DNA from: Gallionella sp.
Lineage (GTDB): Bacteria > Pseudomonadota > Gammaproteobacteria > Burkholderiales > Gallionellaceae
DNA: 64,000 nucleotides
Assembly (NCBI GenBank): GCA_028687575.1
Contig: JAQTZW010000008.1
Location: forward strand, 1 to 64,000
Direction of reading: 5' to 3'
Shown: positions 8,309-17,025 of the stretch, piece after piece
How positions within the stretch are numbered: position 1 is the stretch's first letter
Layout of the letters: the number at the start of each line of letters is the position of its first letter
The notes under the pieces: model-generated
The model's database searches: none
Told to the model about the DNA's origin: nothing
What the model saw: only the letters and a program-made list of their open reading frames with translations
Made by a program: the position numbers and the translations under genes

Positions 8309-9730
8309 TCAGCGCACGATCTTGACGGCTTCGCCGGGCTTCGGTTCGCCTGCGGGGTAATGGTCGTTGATCAGGCGCAGGTAGCTTTCAGCCGAGGGGC
8401 CTAGCGGCGAATCATGCGCCAGCGAGGCGAAGGTCTCGCCGCCCTGTGCGGTGATGACGTGCAGCGCCAGCGGTCTGAGCAGCTGGCGCTCGGCGTCGCT
8501 GATGGCGTGGAAGCTGCGCACGGTGTCGAACACCGCATCGCGGTAGGCGCTGATGTTGTCGGTGTTTTTGCCCTGCGCCTGCAATACGAAGGCCTGCTTG
8601 TTCAGATAAACCACGCCGCCGATGTCGTTGGGCAGTTCATACAGCGCGCCGGGCAGGCCAGCCAGATCGAGCCGGGTGATCTGCGCGCCATAACCGGAGA
8701 TGCGGCGCGCGTATTCGTCAGGCGTACCGCGCGGCGAATTGTCCAGCTTCATCTGCATCATCGCCTCGCCGCCGGGGCTGACGGCGATCAGCGCGCTGGG
8801 CAGGTTATGTAGCTGCCAGGTCTTAGGAAACTGCAAGGCGATGCCGAGTTCGCCGTGGTAGAAGGCGTTGTCACGCACCACGCCCTGTTCGCGGCTGTCG
8901 TTGAACACCAGCCCTTCGATGGCGGCCAGATATTCCTTGCGTCCGGTGAAGTGGGCGTGCGGCGCTGCGTTCTTGTCGGCTTCGCCGACTGCCTGTTGCA
9001 AGCGGGTGTCATTGTCCGGGTGGCTGGCGAACAGGCCGTGATAGCGGCGCGGTTCGCGGCCTTCCTTCTTGGCGAGTTCGGCGTCCTGCAACTCCTGATT
9101 CTTCAACACGCCGATCACCTTGATGATGGCTTGCGGGTCGTAGTCGGTACGCGCCAGGTATTCCGCGCCCAGCCGGTCGGCTTCCAGCTCGTGTTCGCGG
9201 CCATAGCCTGACAGCAGCGCGCCGCCGATGACGTTGGTCAGATTGCGCGCGCCCGAAGTGTTGATCTCGGGCACGAAGATGGAGGCGATGGTCAGGCCGA
9301 TGTTGGCCGCCTGCGCCGCGCTCTGCTGGCGCACGCCGTGACGCGCAGTGACGTGGCCGATCTCGTGGCCCAGCACGGCAGCCAGTTCGGCTTCCGAATT
9401 CAGGTAGGCCATGATGCCGCGCGTGATGTAGATGTAGCCGCCGGGCAATGCGAAGGCGTTTATGTCGGGCGTATCCAGTACCGTGAAGTGGTATTGCAGG
9501 TTGGGGCGGTGACTTTGTCTGGCGACGCGTTGGCCGACGCTGTTGACGTATTCTTGTAGCGCCCGCGAACCATAGACCTTGTATTGCCGCTTGACCTGCT
9601 CATCGGCCTGACGACCCTCGGCGATTTCCTGACTTTCAGACATCATCACGAAATCATTGGTGCCGGTGACGGGGTTCTTTGCGCAACCGGCGAGCAGCAG
9701 GAAGAGCAGGCTGAATGACAATAGGCGCAT
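8309..9730 (-). CDS. M48-family zinc metalloprotease, outer-membrane lipoprotein (BepA/LoiP-like)
   Basis: The 473-residue protein starts with a signal peptide ending in the lipobox LLAGC (Cys16), so it should be lipid-anchored. The catalytic zinc motif is HEIGH (His122, Glu123, His126), followed by EHELEADRLG, which supplies the third ligand. These features match periplasmic M48 proteases that degrade or help assemble outer-membrane proteins. The C-terminal region (about 410-473) resembles a LysM-like module, with a pattern of TAQGGETFASLA and a late PGEAVKIV. It could bind peptidoglycan, though this is tentative. It is the first gene of a probable pair with the GT39 glycosyltransferase. Confidence 0.88.
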   Translation of the reverse strand: MRLLSFSLLFLLLAGCAKNPVTGTNDFVMMSESQEIAEGRQADEQVKRQYKVYGSRALQEYVNSVGQRVARQSHRPNLQYHFTVLDTPDINAFALPGGYIYITRGIMAYLNSEAELAAVLGHEIGHVTARHGVRQQSAAQAANIGLTIASIFVPEINTSGARNLTNVIGGALLSGYGREHELEADRLGAEYLARTDYDPQAIIKVIGVLKNQELQDAELAKKEGREPRRYHGLFASHPDNDTRLQQAVGEADKNAAPHAHFTGRKEYLAAIEGLVFNDSREQGVVRDNAFYHGELGIALQFPKTWQLHNLPSALIAVSPGGEAMMQMKLDNSPRGTPDEYARRISGYGAQITRLDLAGLPGALYELPNDIGGVVYLNKQAFVLQAQGKNTDNISAYRDAVFDTVRSFHAISDAERQLLRPLALHVITAQGGETFASLAHDSPLGPSAESYLRLINDHYPAGEPKPGEAVKIVR

Positions 9731-9775
9731 GGTGACTCCTGTCGCGATAATTTGGGGTGTCGTGTGGGCGGTGCG

Positions 9776-9807
9776 TTAAATAAAAAAGGCAGCAAACGCT
9801 GCCTTTT
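9776..9807 (-). terminator. Rho-independent terminator after rpmE
   Basis: Arms AAAAGGCAGC (9784-9793) and GCTGCCTTTT (9798-9807) pair around a 4-base loop. On the minus strand the hairpin is followed by six Ts and then ATTT. It lies 38 bp beyond the rpmE stop and in front of the M48 gene. Confidence 0.9.
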
Positions 9808-9845
9808 GTAAGGTTGCCGTGCGAAGAGTTCCTTCGCGTTGCTGA

Positions 9846-10058
9846 TTAGGCAGCCTTGTTGCCGTACTTCTGGCGGAACTTGTCAATACGACCGGCAGTG
9901 TCCATGATCTTCTGAGTGCCTGTGTAGAACGGGTGGCATTCAGAACAGACTTCGATGCCCAGCTTGTCTTTTGGCATGGAAGAACGGGTCTTGAAGGTGT
10001 TGCCGCAACTGCAAGTTACGGTGATTTCATGGTAATTCGGGTGAATGTCGGCTTTCAT
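9846..10058 (-). CDS. rpmE: 50S ribosomal protein L31
   Basis: The 70-residue protein begins [18 protein letters not shown] and ends with the lysine-rich RQKYGNKAA. Cysteines at 16, 18, 37 and 40 mark the zinc-binding (C+) form of L31. The frame is open further upstream to 10244, but the family start is the ATG at 10058, preceded on the minus strand by an AAGGATA ribosome binding site. It has its own terminator, so it is probably monocistronic. The 267 bp to the next gene presumably holds its promoter; no other feature stands out there. Confidence 0.97.
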   Translation of the reverse strand: MKADIHPNYHEITVTCSCGNTFKTRSSMPKDKLGIEVCSECHPFYTGTQKIMDTAGRIDKFRQKYGNKAA

Positions 10059-10325
10059 TTTTATCCTTGCGGGTGGTTTGATGCGGCGGGTGTGCGCATC
10101 CTGCTTGTTAGCTAGGGCGCGCATTATCCATAAAAAGAGCGGCTTGCGCAAATATTTGTGCAGGCCGCGGGTCGTTCCTGAGGTGTGGATTTGTCCAAGG
10201 CTCGCGACTCCGGCGTTGCGGGATTTGTGGTCGGCGTGGCGCATTCAGGGCGTTTGGCTTGCAGTGTTGCGTGACAGTCGGGGCTTAACATAAACTGCCA
10301 CGCTTTGAGATTAGCGGGAGCGCCA

Positions 10326-11585
10326 ATGTCGGCACTGAATCGGAACGATTATCGGACACTGGTGCTGTCCGCGCTGGGCGGGGCGCTGGAATTCTACGAT
10401 TTCATCATCTTCGTGTTCTTCGCGCTGGTGATAGGCCAGTTGTTCTTTCCGCCGGACATGCCGGACTGGCTGCGGCAGTTGCAGACTTTCGCCATATTCG
10501 CGGCGGGCTATCTGGCGCGTCCGCTGGGTGGCATCATCATGGCGCATTTCGGCGACCTGCTGGGACGCAAGCGCATGTTCATGTTGAGCATCCTGCTGAT
10601 GGCGCTGCCGACACTGGCGATCGGCCTGTTGCCCACTTATGCGGTGATAGGTGTTTGGGCGCCGCTGGCCTTGCTGGCCTTGCGCATTTTGCAAGGGGCG
10701 GCGATCGGCGGCGAGGTGCCGGGTGCCTGGGTGTTCGTTTCCGAGCATGTGCCGGCGCGGCATGTCGGTTTCGCCTGCGGCACACTGACAGCGGGGCTGA
10801 CCGGCGGCATCCTGCTGGGATCGCTGGTGGCCTCGGCGGTCAATTCGGCCTATACGCCGGAGGAATTGCTGGCGCACGGCTGGCGCGTACCTTTCCTGTT
10901 GGGCGGCGCATTCGGTCTGCTGTCGGTGTGGCTGCGCCAGTGGCTGCACGAGACGCCGGTGTTCAAAGAGATGCAGGCGCGCCAGCAGTTGGCCGACGAG
11001 TTGCCACTGAAGACCGTGTTGCGTACCCATAGGCCGGCGGTGATCCTGACCATGGCGATGACCTGGTTGCTGTCCGCCGCGATCGTGGTGATGATTTTGA
11101 TGACCCCGGTGCTGGTGCAAAAGCTGTATGCCGTTCCGGCTTCCGTCGCGTTGCAGGCCAATAGCATCGCCACGCTATTTTTGAGTGTGGGTTGTGTGGT
11201 GTTCGGGGTGCTGGCCGACCGCTTCGGGGCGGGGCGGGTGCTGATGGCGGGTTGCGTGGCGCTGGGCTATACCTCGATGTTGTTTTACCGGCAGATGGCG
11301 GTCGCGCCGGAACAGATCAACGCGCTGTACGCCCTGTGCGGATTTTGCGTCGGCGTGATCGGTGTGGTGCCGAGTGCGGCGGTGCGCGCCTTCCCGCCGG
11401 TGGTGCGCTTCTCCGGGTTGTCGTTCTCCTACAACGTGGCCTATGCGGTGTTTGGTGGACTGACGCCTGTGCTGGTCAGTATGTTGCTGCCGCTGGATAA
11501 GCTGGCACCGGCCCATTATGTGTTGTTACTGAGTGGCGTCGGGGTGGTGATAGGGTGGTATTTGTGGCGCAAGCATGAGGGTTAG
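10326..11585 (+). CDS. MFS transporter, metabolite:H+ symporter (ProP-like) family
   Basis: This is a 419-residue inner-membrane permease with about 12 hydrophobic segments. The N-terminus, LGGALEFYDFIIFVFFA, and the loop GDLLGRKRMFMLS are hallmarks of the metabolite:H+ symporter group, which moves osmolytes and organic acids. The motif RILQGAAIGGEVPGAWVFVSEH agrees. The substrate cannot be assigned. I chose ATG 10326, with GGGAG 6 bp upstream, over an in-frame TTG at 10305. No regulator or catabolic gene is adjacent. Confidence 0.85.
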   Translation: MSALNRNDYRTLVLSALGGALEFYDFIIFVFFALVIGQLFFPPDMPDWLRQLQTFAIFAAGYLARPLGGIIMAHFGDLLGRKRMFMLSILLMALPTLAIGLLPTYAVIGVWAPLALLALRILQGAAIGGEVPGAWVFVSEHVPARHVGFACGTLTAGLTGGILLGSLVASAVNSAYTPEELLAHGWRVPFLLGGAFGLLSVWLRQWLHETPVFKEMQARQQLADELPLKTVLRTHRPAVILTMAMTWLLSAAIVVMILMTPVLVQKLYAVPASVALQANSIATLFLSVGCVVFGVLADRFGAGRVLMAGCVALGYTSMLFYRQMAVAPEQINALYALCGFCVGVIGVVPSAAVRAFPPVVRFSGLSFSYNVAYAVFGGLTPVLVSMLLPLDKLAPAHYVLLLSGVGVVIGWYLWRKHEG

Positions 11586-11727
11586 TATGCTGCGGCAGGC
11601 AAGTGCCTGTGCTTTGAGAATTTGTGAGACAATGCGCGCCACCAAAATTAGAGTGTGCGCAGCGCCATCATGACCGAGCACACCACTGTCATTCGGGTGA
11701 TAAGCTCATTTGTGTTTAGGACGGAAA

Positions 11728-12696
11728 GTGTTTTTAGAAAATTTCAGGCAATTGCTCGCGGCGGATATGGCCGCAGTGGATCAGGTGATACGCACCCGTC
11801 TGCACTCCGAAGTCGTGCTAGTCAATCAGGTAGGCGAATACATCGTCAATAGCGGCGGCAAGCGGCTGCGTCCGGCGCTGGTGGTGCTGTCTGCCGAGGC
11901 TTTCGGTTATCAGGGGCCGCACCATCACACACTCGCGGCGGTGGTCGAGTTCATCCATACCGCGACCTTGTTGCACGACGACGTGGTGGACGAATCCGCG
12001 TTGCGGCGCGGCCATGAGACGGCCAATGCGCTGTTCGGCAACGCGGCCAGCGTGCTGGTCGGCGACTTCCTGTATTCGCGCGCCTTCCAGATGATGGTGG
12101 AAGTGGGGCAGATGCGGGTGATGGAGACGTTGGCCGATGCGACCAACATCATCGCCGAGGGCGAAGTGTTGCAGTTGCTGAATTGCCACGATGCCGACGT
12201 GGACGCCGACAATTACATGCGCGTCATCCATTACAAGACCGCCAAACTGTTCGAGGCGGCGATGCGTCTGGGCGCGATCCTGTCGAGTGCTTCTGCTGCC
12301 GACGAAGCCGCCGCAGCAAAATATGGCATGCATCTGGGGACGGCATTCCAGCTGGTGGATGATGTGCTGGACTATTCTGCCGACGAGAGCGAGACCGGCA
12401 AGCATCTGGGCGACGACCTGGCCGAAGGCAAGCCCACGCTGCCGCTGATCTACGCGATGCAACACGGCACACCCGACCAGGCAGCGGTGGTGCGCGAGGC
12501 CATCGAACAGGGCGATGTCAGCAAGTTTGCGGATGTGTTGCAGATCATCCATGACACCGGCGCGCTGGCGTTCACGCGTCAGCAGGCTATGCGAGAAGTG
12601 GAGCTGGCTTGCGCTGCCATCGCGCATCTGGCCGATTCAAAATATAAAGTGTGTTTGGTAGAATTGGCACACTTTGCCGCCACGCGGCAATATTGA
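11728..12696 (+). CDS. ispB: Octaprenyl (polyprenyl) diphosphate synthase
   Basis: IspB condenses isopentenyl diphosphate units on farnesyl diphosphate to make the ubiquinone side chain. The first aspartate-rich motif is HDDVVDES near residues 83-90 and the second is VDDVLDY near 210. GGKRLRP near 43-49 binds diphosphate. With the GTG at 11728 the protein is 322 aa, matching the family. GGACGGAAA lies directly upstream as the ribosome binding site. An upstream in-frame TTG (11710) would add six unlikely residues. tRNA-Pro follows after 37 bp. Confidence 0.93.
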   Translation: MFLENFRQLLAADMAAVDQVIRTRLHSEVVLVNQVGEYIVNSGGKRLRPALVVLSAEAFGYQGPHHHTLAAVVEFIHTATLLHDDVVDESALRRGHETANALFGNAASVLVGDFLYSRAFQMMVEVGQMRVMETLADATNIIAEGEVLQLLNCHDADVDADNYMRVIHYKTAKLFEAAMRLGAILSSASAADEAAAAKYGMHLGTAFQLVDDVLDYSADESETGKHLGDDLAEGKPTLPLIYAMQHGTPDQAAVVREAIEQGDVSKFADVLQIIHDTGALAFTRQQAMREVELACAAIAHLADSKYKVCLVELAHFAATRQY

Positions 12697-12733
12697 CAGG
12701 CCGCTGGAAATCATAAGTTTCCAATAGTTTTTT

Positions 12734-12810
12734 CGGGGTGTAGCTCAGCCTGGTAGAGTGCTACGTTCGGGACGTAGAAGCCGGAGGTTCGAATCCTCTC
12801 ACCCCGACCA
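12734..12810 (+). tRNA. tRNA-Pro (CGG anticodon)
   Basis: The 77-base cloverleaf has acceptor arms CGGGGTG and CACCCCG, the T-arm motif GGTTCGAATCC, and an anticodon stem CTACG/CGTAG enclosing TTCGGGA. The anticodon is therefore CGG, reading CCG codons. The 3' CCA is encoded. Confidence 0.97.
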
Positions 12811-12860
12811 ATTCAGCAATAATTCTATTTTTCAGATACTTGCAACGGAGTGCGTTTGAC

Positions 12861-13070
12861 ATGAGTCGTTTGTTATTCCTGTTTGCCATCGCTGCGCTGA
12901 TTTATCTACTGTTCAAATCCTTCCGCAAAAATCTGCCACATGAACATCGGCAGATCGAAGAGGATATGGTGCGTTGCAGCCATTGCGGGGTGCATGTGCC
13001 AGTCAGCGAGAGTTTACGCGCAGGCGGTCAGGTATTTTGCTGTACCGCGCACCGTGATGCCGGCAAGTGA
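12861..13070 (+). CDS. PP0621-family small membrane-anchored protein
   Basis: A 69-residue protein with one N-terminal transmembrane segment (LLFLFAIAALIYLLF) and a short cytoplasmic tail holding CSHCG and FCCTAH, which look like a small metal-binding knuckle. Conserved proteins of this kind lie just upstream of pilS in beta- and gammaproteobacteria, as here (16 bp gap). Function is unknown. A zinc-ribbon-like role is only suggested by the cysteines. Confidence 0.75.
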   Translation: MSRLLFLFAIAALIYLLFKSFRKNLPHEHRQIEEDMVRCSHCGVHVPVSESLRAGGQVFCCTAHRDAGK

Positions 13071-13086
13071 CAGGCTGGCGACTTAA

Positions 13087-14706
13087 TTGAACGCGCGTAC
13101 CGATGCCGTCGATCCCGTCTCCGCCGAATTCTGGCGGTCGCTGAGTGTATTCAATCTCTACCGTTTGGTGCTGGTTGCCTTTATCGTTCTGATCGCACTG
13201 ACGCTGGATGTCCATATGTTGTTCGGCGAGGCCAGAGGGCGGTTGTTCCTGATGTCGGGTGTGCTCTATGCGCTGGTCATCTGGGTCTCAATCTATTTGT
13301 TGAGGGTGGGGAGGCTGGCCCTGTCCTGGCAGTTAGGGGTGCAGGTGTGCGGCGATATCGTTGCGCTGATACTGCTGGCCCATGCCAGCGGCGGTATCCA
13401 AAGTAACGTCGGGCTGTTGTTGATGGTCACGCTGGCGGTTGCCGGCAGCGTCAGTCGCGGCAAAATCACCCTGTTCTATGCCGCGTTGGCCAGCATCGCG
13501 GCGTTGCTGGAACACTCCTATACGGTGCTCTACAACGAGGGGCAGGTTGCACAATATGTGCAGGTCGGGCTGTCCAATCTGGCCTATTTTGCGGTGGCGG
13601 GGCTGGCGCACAAGCTCGCGCAATATGTGCAGGAAAGTCAGCGGCTGGCGCAGCGTCGTGCACGTGATCTGGTCGGCATGTCAGAGGCCAATCGCTTGGT
13701 AATGCGGGATATGCAGGATGGGGTGCTGGTGGTGGACGAGCACGGCACCATCATGCAGATGAATCCCTGTGCGGCGCGCTTGTTGCACACGCCGGCGACC
13801 ACGAGCTACCGGCTGGCTGAAAGTTTTCCGCTGCTCAACGAGCAATTCATTTATTGGAAAGCGGGTGATTTCAACGCCAGCGATACACTCAAACTGGATG
13901 GCGGCTTGCAGGCCAGGCTGCGCTTCGTGGCTGTCGAGCGTGGCACGGCGCATGGTGCGGTAATCTTTCTGGAAGACATGCAGCATCTCCAGGCCGAGGC
14001 TCAACAGATCAAACTCGCAGCGCTCGGACGGTTGACCGCCAACCTTGCCCATGAGGTGCGCAATCCTCTTTCGGCCATCAGTTATGCCACCGAATTGTTG
14101 CAGGAAGAGCCGGGTAATGCCAAACAGTGGCGATTGTTGCATCTTATCCAGGAAAATACTCAGCGTATCAACCGCATCATCCAGGATGTGATGCAGTTGA
14201 ACCGGCGGGATCGCTTGCAGGCGGAGAGCTTCGACCTGTTTGCCCGCTTGCAGGTGTTCGTGGAAGAGTTCAACCAGATCGAGCGGATTAATCCCGGTGT
14301 GCTGATGTTGCAGAACGAGCAGGCCGATCAGGTGGTGCGTGCCACCTTCGATCCGGGGCATTGGCGTCAGGTGTTGTGGAACCTGTGCCGCAACGCACTG
14401 CGTTACAGTCTGCGCAAGCCGGGGAGTTTGTTGTTGAGTATGGGGGTGGATCATGGTCGCCCTTTCCTTGATGTGCTCGATGACGGCCCGGGTGTTGCGG
14501 AAGAGAATCGCGCCAAACTGTTCGAGCCGTTCTTTACCACCGCTGAAGCGGGAACCGGCTTGGGGTTATTTGTTGCACGCGAATTGTGCGAGGCAAACGG
14601 CGCCCTGCTGGAATATCATGACCGGTATGATGTCTCGGACGGGCAGTGTTTCGGTGCATGCTTTCGCATCATTTTTGGAGGGAATTCCGGGGATAACCCG
14701 GAGTGA
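13087..14706 (+). CDS. pilS: Two-component sensor histidine kinase PilS
   Basis: PilS phosphorylates PilR to control type IV pilus genes through sigma-54. The 539-residue protein has about six transmembrane segments in the first 185 residues and a PAS-like region near 205-300. The phosphoacceptor box LAHEVRNPLSAIS has His322. The ATP-binding domain shows LWNLCRNALRYS, DDGPGV and GTGLGLFVARELCEANG. The start is a TTG at 13087. Its stop overlaps the pilR ATG (TGATG), so translation is coupled. No pilin genes are in the window. Confidence 0.9.
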   Translation: MNARTDAVDPVSAEFWRSLSVFNLYRLVLVAFIVLIALTLDVHMLFGEARGRLFLMSGVLYALVIWVSIYLLRVGRLALSWQLGVQVCGDIVALILLAHASGGIQSNVGLLLMVTLAVAGSVSRGKITLFYAALASIAALLEHSYTVLYNEGQVAQYVQVGLSNLAYFAVAGLAHKLAQYVQESQRLAQRRARDLVGMSEANRLVMRDMQDGVLVVDEHGTIMQMNPCAARLLHTPATTSYRLAESFPLLNEQFIYWKAGDFNASDTLKLDGGLQARLRFVAVERGTAHGAVIFLEDMQHLQAEAQQIKLAALGRLTANLAHEVRNPLSAISYATELLQEEPGNAKQWRLLHLIQENTQRINRIIQDVMQLNRRDRLQAESFDLFARLQVFVEEFNQIERINPGVLMLQNEQADQVVRATFDPGHWRQVLWNLCRNALRYSLRKPGSLLLSMGVDHGRPFLDVLDDGPGVAEENRAKLFEPFFTTAEAGTGLGLFVARELCEANGALLEYHDRYDVSDGQCFGACFRIIFGGNSGDNPE

Positions 14707-16112
14707 TGGATACGGTGGATAAACTGCGCAACAGAGGCCCGCGTGAAGGCGGTGCCTCGCAAACTGGCATCAAGCAGAGCCGCGTTTTGCTGGTGGATGA
14801 CGAGCCGGACATTCTGGAATTGCTGGAGATGGCCATGCTCAAGATGGGGTTGGTGGTGGACAAGGCCGGCAACCTGCGCGAAGCGCTGGCCAAACTTGCC
14901 GCCCATAAGTACGACCTGTGTCTGACCGACATGCGCATGCCGGATGGCAACGGTCTCGACGTATTGCAATACATCAACCGCAACAATCTGGATGTGCCGG
15001 TCGCGGTGATTACTGCGCATGGCAACATGGAAAACGCCGTTACCGCGCTAAAGGAAGGTGCTTTCGACTATCTGGCTAAACCACTCTCACTGGAGCAGCT
15101 GCGCAATCTGGTCAAGTCGGCGTTGAGTCTGCCGCAGGCCGGCCCGTCGGGTGACAAGTTGCTGTTGGGGCACTCGCCTGCGATGCAGAAGGTGCGCGAT
15201 CTGATTCATCGCGTGGCGCGCAGTCAGGCGCCGGTGCATATCAACGGCGAGTCCGGCAGCGGCAAGGAACTGGCCGCGCGTTTGATCGTGCAGAGTGGGG
15301 CGCGTGGCGAGCAGCCATTGATCGCGGTGAACTGTGGTGCCATCCCCGAGAATCTGATGGAGAGTGAATTCTTCGGCTACAAAAAGGGCGCGTTCACCGG
15401 CGCGGACAAGGACAAAGAAGGCTTTTTTCAGGCTGCACATGGCGGCACACTGTTCCTCGACGAAGTGGCAGATCTGCCGCTGGCGATGCAGGTCAAGCTG
15501 CTGCGCGTGATACAGGAGAAGCGCGTGCGCCGGGTCGGCACGACCACCGAGGAGCCGGTGGATGTACGCATCATCAGCGCCACGCATCACGACCTGGCCG
15601 AACGCGTCAGACTGGGCAAGTTCCGCCAGGATCTTTTTTATCGCCTCAACGTAATTCCCATCCGCATGCCGTCGTTGCGCGAGCTGCGCGACGATATACC
15701 TGAAATCGCCAGCAAAACGCTGGAGCGGTTGCGCGGTGGGTCGGCTGCACAGTTTTCTGACGATGCGCTGAACGCACTGCAAACCTATGGTTTTCCTGGC
15801 AACGTGCGCGAACTGGAGAATATTATCGAGCGTGCGCTGGCGCTCTGTACGGATGGCATGATCACCCGCCACGACCTCCATCTGACACCGGATGAGGGTA
15901 GTCTGTCCGGTGTTGGGGAGGTGACTGACAAGTATCCGCTGCCCGATTATCTCGATCTGGTGGAAAAGCGCGCCCTGCTGGAGGCCTTGCAGCAGACGGG
16001 CTTTAACCGCACCGCTGCCGCCAAGCTGCTGGGGCTGACTTTCCGCACTATGCGCTACCGGATGGAGCGGCTGGGCATCAAGAGTCCCGAAGGTTCGGAC
16101 GATGCGGATTGA
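14706..16112 (+). CDS. pilR: Sigma-54-dependent response regulator PilR
   Basis: An NtrC-class activator of 468 aa. The receiver domain holds VDDEPD and the phosphoacceptor in CLTDMRMPDG near residue 75. The AAA+ domain has Walker A GESGSGKE and the sigma-54 contact loop GAFTGA. The Walker B region is GGTLFLDEVADLP. The C-terminal Fis-type helix-turn-helix is FNRTAAAKLLGLTFRTMRYR. It should activate pilin transcription when phosphorylated by PilS. ATG 14706 was preferred to the GTG 3 bp upstream. Its last 11 bp overlap ampD. Confidence 0.93.
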   Translation: MDTVDKLRNRGPREGGASQTGIKQSRVLLVDDEPDILELLEMAMLKMGLVVDKAGNLREALAKLAAHKYDLCLTDMRMPDGNGLDVLQYINRNNLDVPVAVITAHGNMENAVTALKEGAFDYLAKPLSLEQLRNLVKSALSLPQAGPSGDKLLLGHSPAMQKVRDLIHRVARSQAPVHINGESGSGKELAARLIVQSGARGEQPLIAVNCGAIPENLMESEFFGYKKGAFTGADKDKEGFFQAAHGGTLFLDEVADLPLAMQVKLLRVIQEKRVRRVGTTTEEPVDVRIISATHHDLAERVRLGKFRQDLFYRLNVIPIRMPSLRELRDDIPEIASKTLERLRGGSAAQFSDDALNALQTYGFPGNVRELENIIERALALCTDGMITRHDLHLTPDEGSLSGVGEVTDKYPLPDYLDLVEKRALLEALQQTGFNRTAAAKLLGLTFRTMRYRMERLGIKSPEGSDDAD

Positions 16113-16650
16113 TGCAGCAGGCTGGCTGGCGGACTGTCCGGACTGCGAACTGCTGCCCTCGCCCAATTTCGATGCCCGTCCCGACTGCGACATCGAGCTG
16201 CTGGTGATCCACAACATCAGCTTGCCGCCGGACGAGTTCGGCGGTCAGGGCGTGCAGCAACTGTTCAGTAATACGCTGGATCGTGACGAACATCCCTACT
16301 ATCGCACCATCCCGGAAGGGCGCGTGTCATCGCATTTCTACCTCCGCCGCGACGGCCATCTGATCCAGTTCGTCTCCATTCTGGAGCGCGCCTGGCATGC
16401 CGGGCTGTCCTGCTGGCAGGGCAGGACGCGCTGCAACGATTTTGCGGTAGGCATCGAGCTGGAGGGCAGCGACCACGTGCCGTTCACCGATGCGCAATAC
16501 GCGGCGCTGCACAGTCTCACGCTGGCGCTGCGCGCCACCTGCCCGGCGCTCAAGGGTATTGCCGGTCACAGCCACATTGCGCCTGTCCGCAAGACCGACC
16601 CCGGCCCGCATTTCGACTGGCTGCGCTATCTGGCTGACCTGCCCGCCTGA
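16102..16650 (+). CDS. ampD: 1,6-anhydro-N-acetylmuramyl-L-alanine amidase AmpD
   Basis: AmpD cleaves the peptide from anhydromuropeptides in the cytoplasm during cell-wall recycling and so keeps inducible beta-lactamase control quiet. Zinc ligands are His37 (VIHNIS), His156 (AGHSHIAP) and Asp166 (KTDPGPHFDW). GIELEG near residue 119 holds the conserved glutamate. The 182 aa length is typical. It begins inside the end of pilR and is probably transcribed with pilSR. No ampR or ampC is nearby. Confidence 0.93.
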   Translation: MRIDAAGWLADCPDCELLPSPNFDARPDCDIELLVIHNISLPPDEFGGQGVQQLFSNTLDRDEHPYYRTIPEGRVSSHFYLRRDGHLIQFVSILERAWHAGLSCWQGRTRCNDFAVGIELEGSDHVPFTDAQYAALHSLTLALRATCPALKGIAGHSHIAPVRKTDPGPHFDWLRYLADLPA

Positions 16651-16763
16651 CGCTTTCTGCACATTTCCTGACGTTCATTCCCCTGTGTCGCCCGTCTTCC
16701 GGGCGGTCGTAACGCATCTCCCCCCAGTCGTTCTGGGGCGTACGCAGAGGGGCAAGATTACGC

Positions 16764-16791
16764 TTGCAAAAAAATCTTATACCACTACAAT
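16764..16791 (+). promoter_or_regulatory. Predicted sigma-70 promoter of nrdAB
   Basis: A -35-like TTGCAA (16764-16769) and a -10-like TACAAT (16786-16791) are 16 bp apart. Transcription would start near 16798, giving a leader of about 230 bases before the nrdA ATG. The 375-bp gap after ampD also holds a CGCCCG/CGGGCG hairpin near 16690-16707, with no T-run. Confidence 0.5.
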
Positions 16792-16826
16792 TAGCGCCGA
16801 CCGCCACAAAAAATACTATATATAGT
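16784..16826. promoter_or_regulatory. Pair of candidate NrdR boxes
   Basis: Box 1, ACTACAATTAGC (16784-16795), overlaps the predicted -10. Box 2 is the perfect palindrome ACTATATATAGT (16815-16826). Their centres are 31 bp apart, about three helical turns. This matches the paired, phase-aligned NrdR repressor sites known upstream of nrd operons. Box 2 fits the AT-rich core better than box 1. Confidence 0.7.
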
Positions 16827-17025
16827 GGTTGGTAAGAATAGCGCCAGAGATGGCGGGCTGCCGAAAAAATTAAAAATCGCAGCCGGATCAGGGAAAAATG
16901 CCGTCGGAAAGCAAGCGTTTACGGAGCGTGAACGGGCTTTTCGAAGCATTTTGAAGGATGCCGGCAAGCGTGAAATTTTCGGTGGGCTGCCGGTTCGCCA
17001 CCCTAAAACCAGAAGGAATACGCCC

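Noticed and set aside
10059-10244. N-terminal extension of ribosomal protein L31
   Set aside because: L31 is about 70 aa and begins MKADIHP; the extension has no similarity to the family.
12692-12721. Promoter for tRNA-Pro with TTGACA at 12693
   Set aside because: The -35 match is perfect, but no -10 box lies at acceptable spacing; CATAAG is only 13 bp away.
16825-17025. N-terminal extension of nrdA from GTG 16825
   Set aside because: It would start inside the operator palindrome, lacks a binding site, and adds 67 residues not typical of NrdA. ATG 17026 has AGAAGGA in front.
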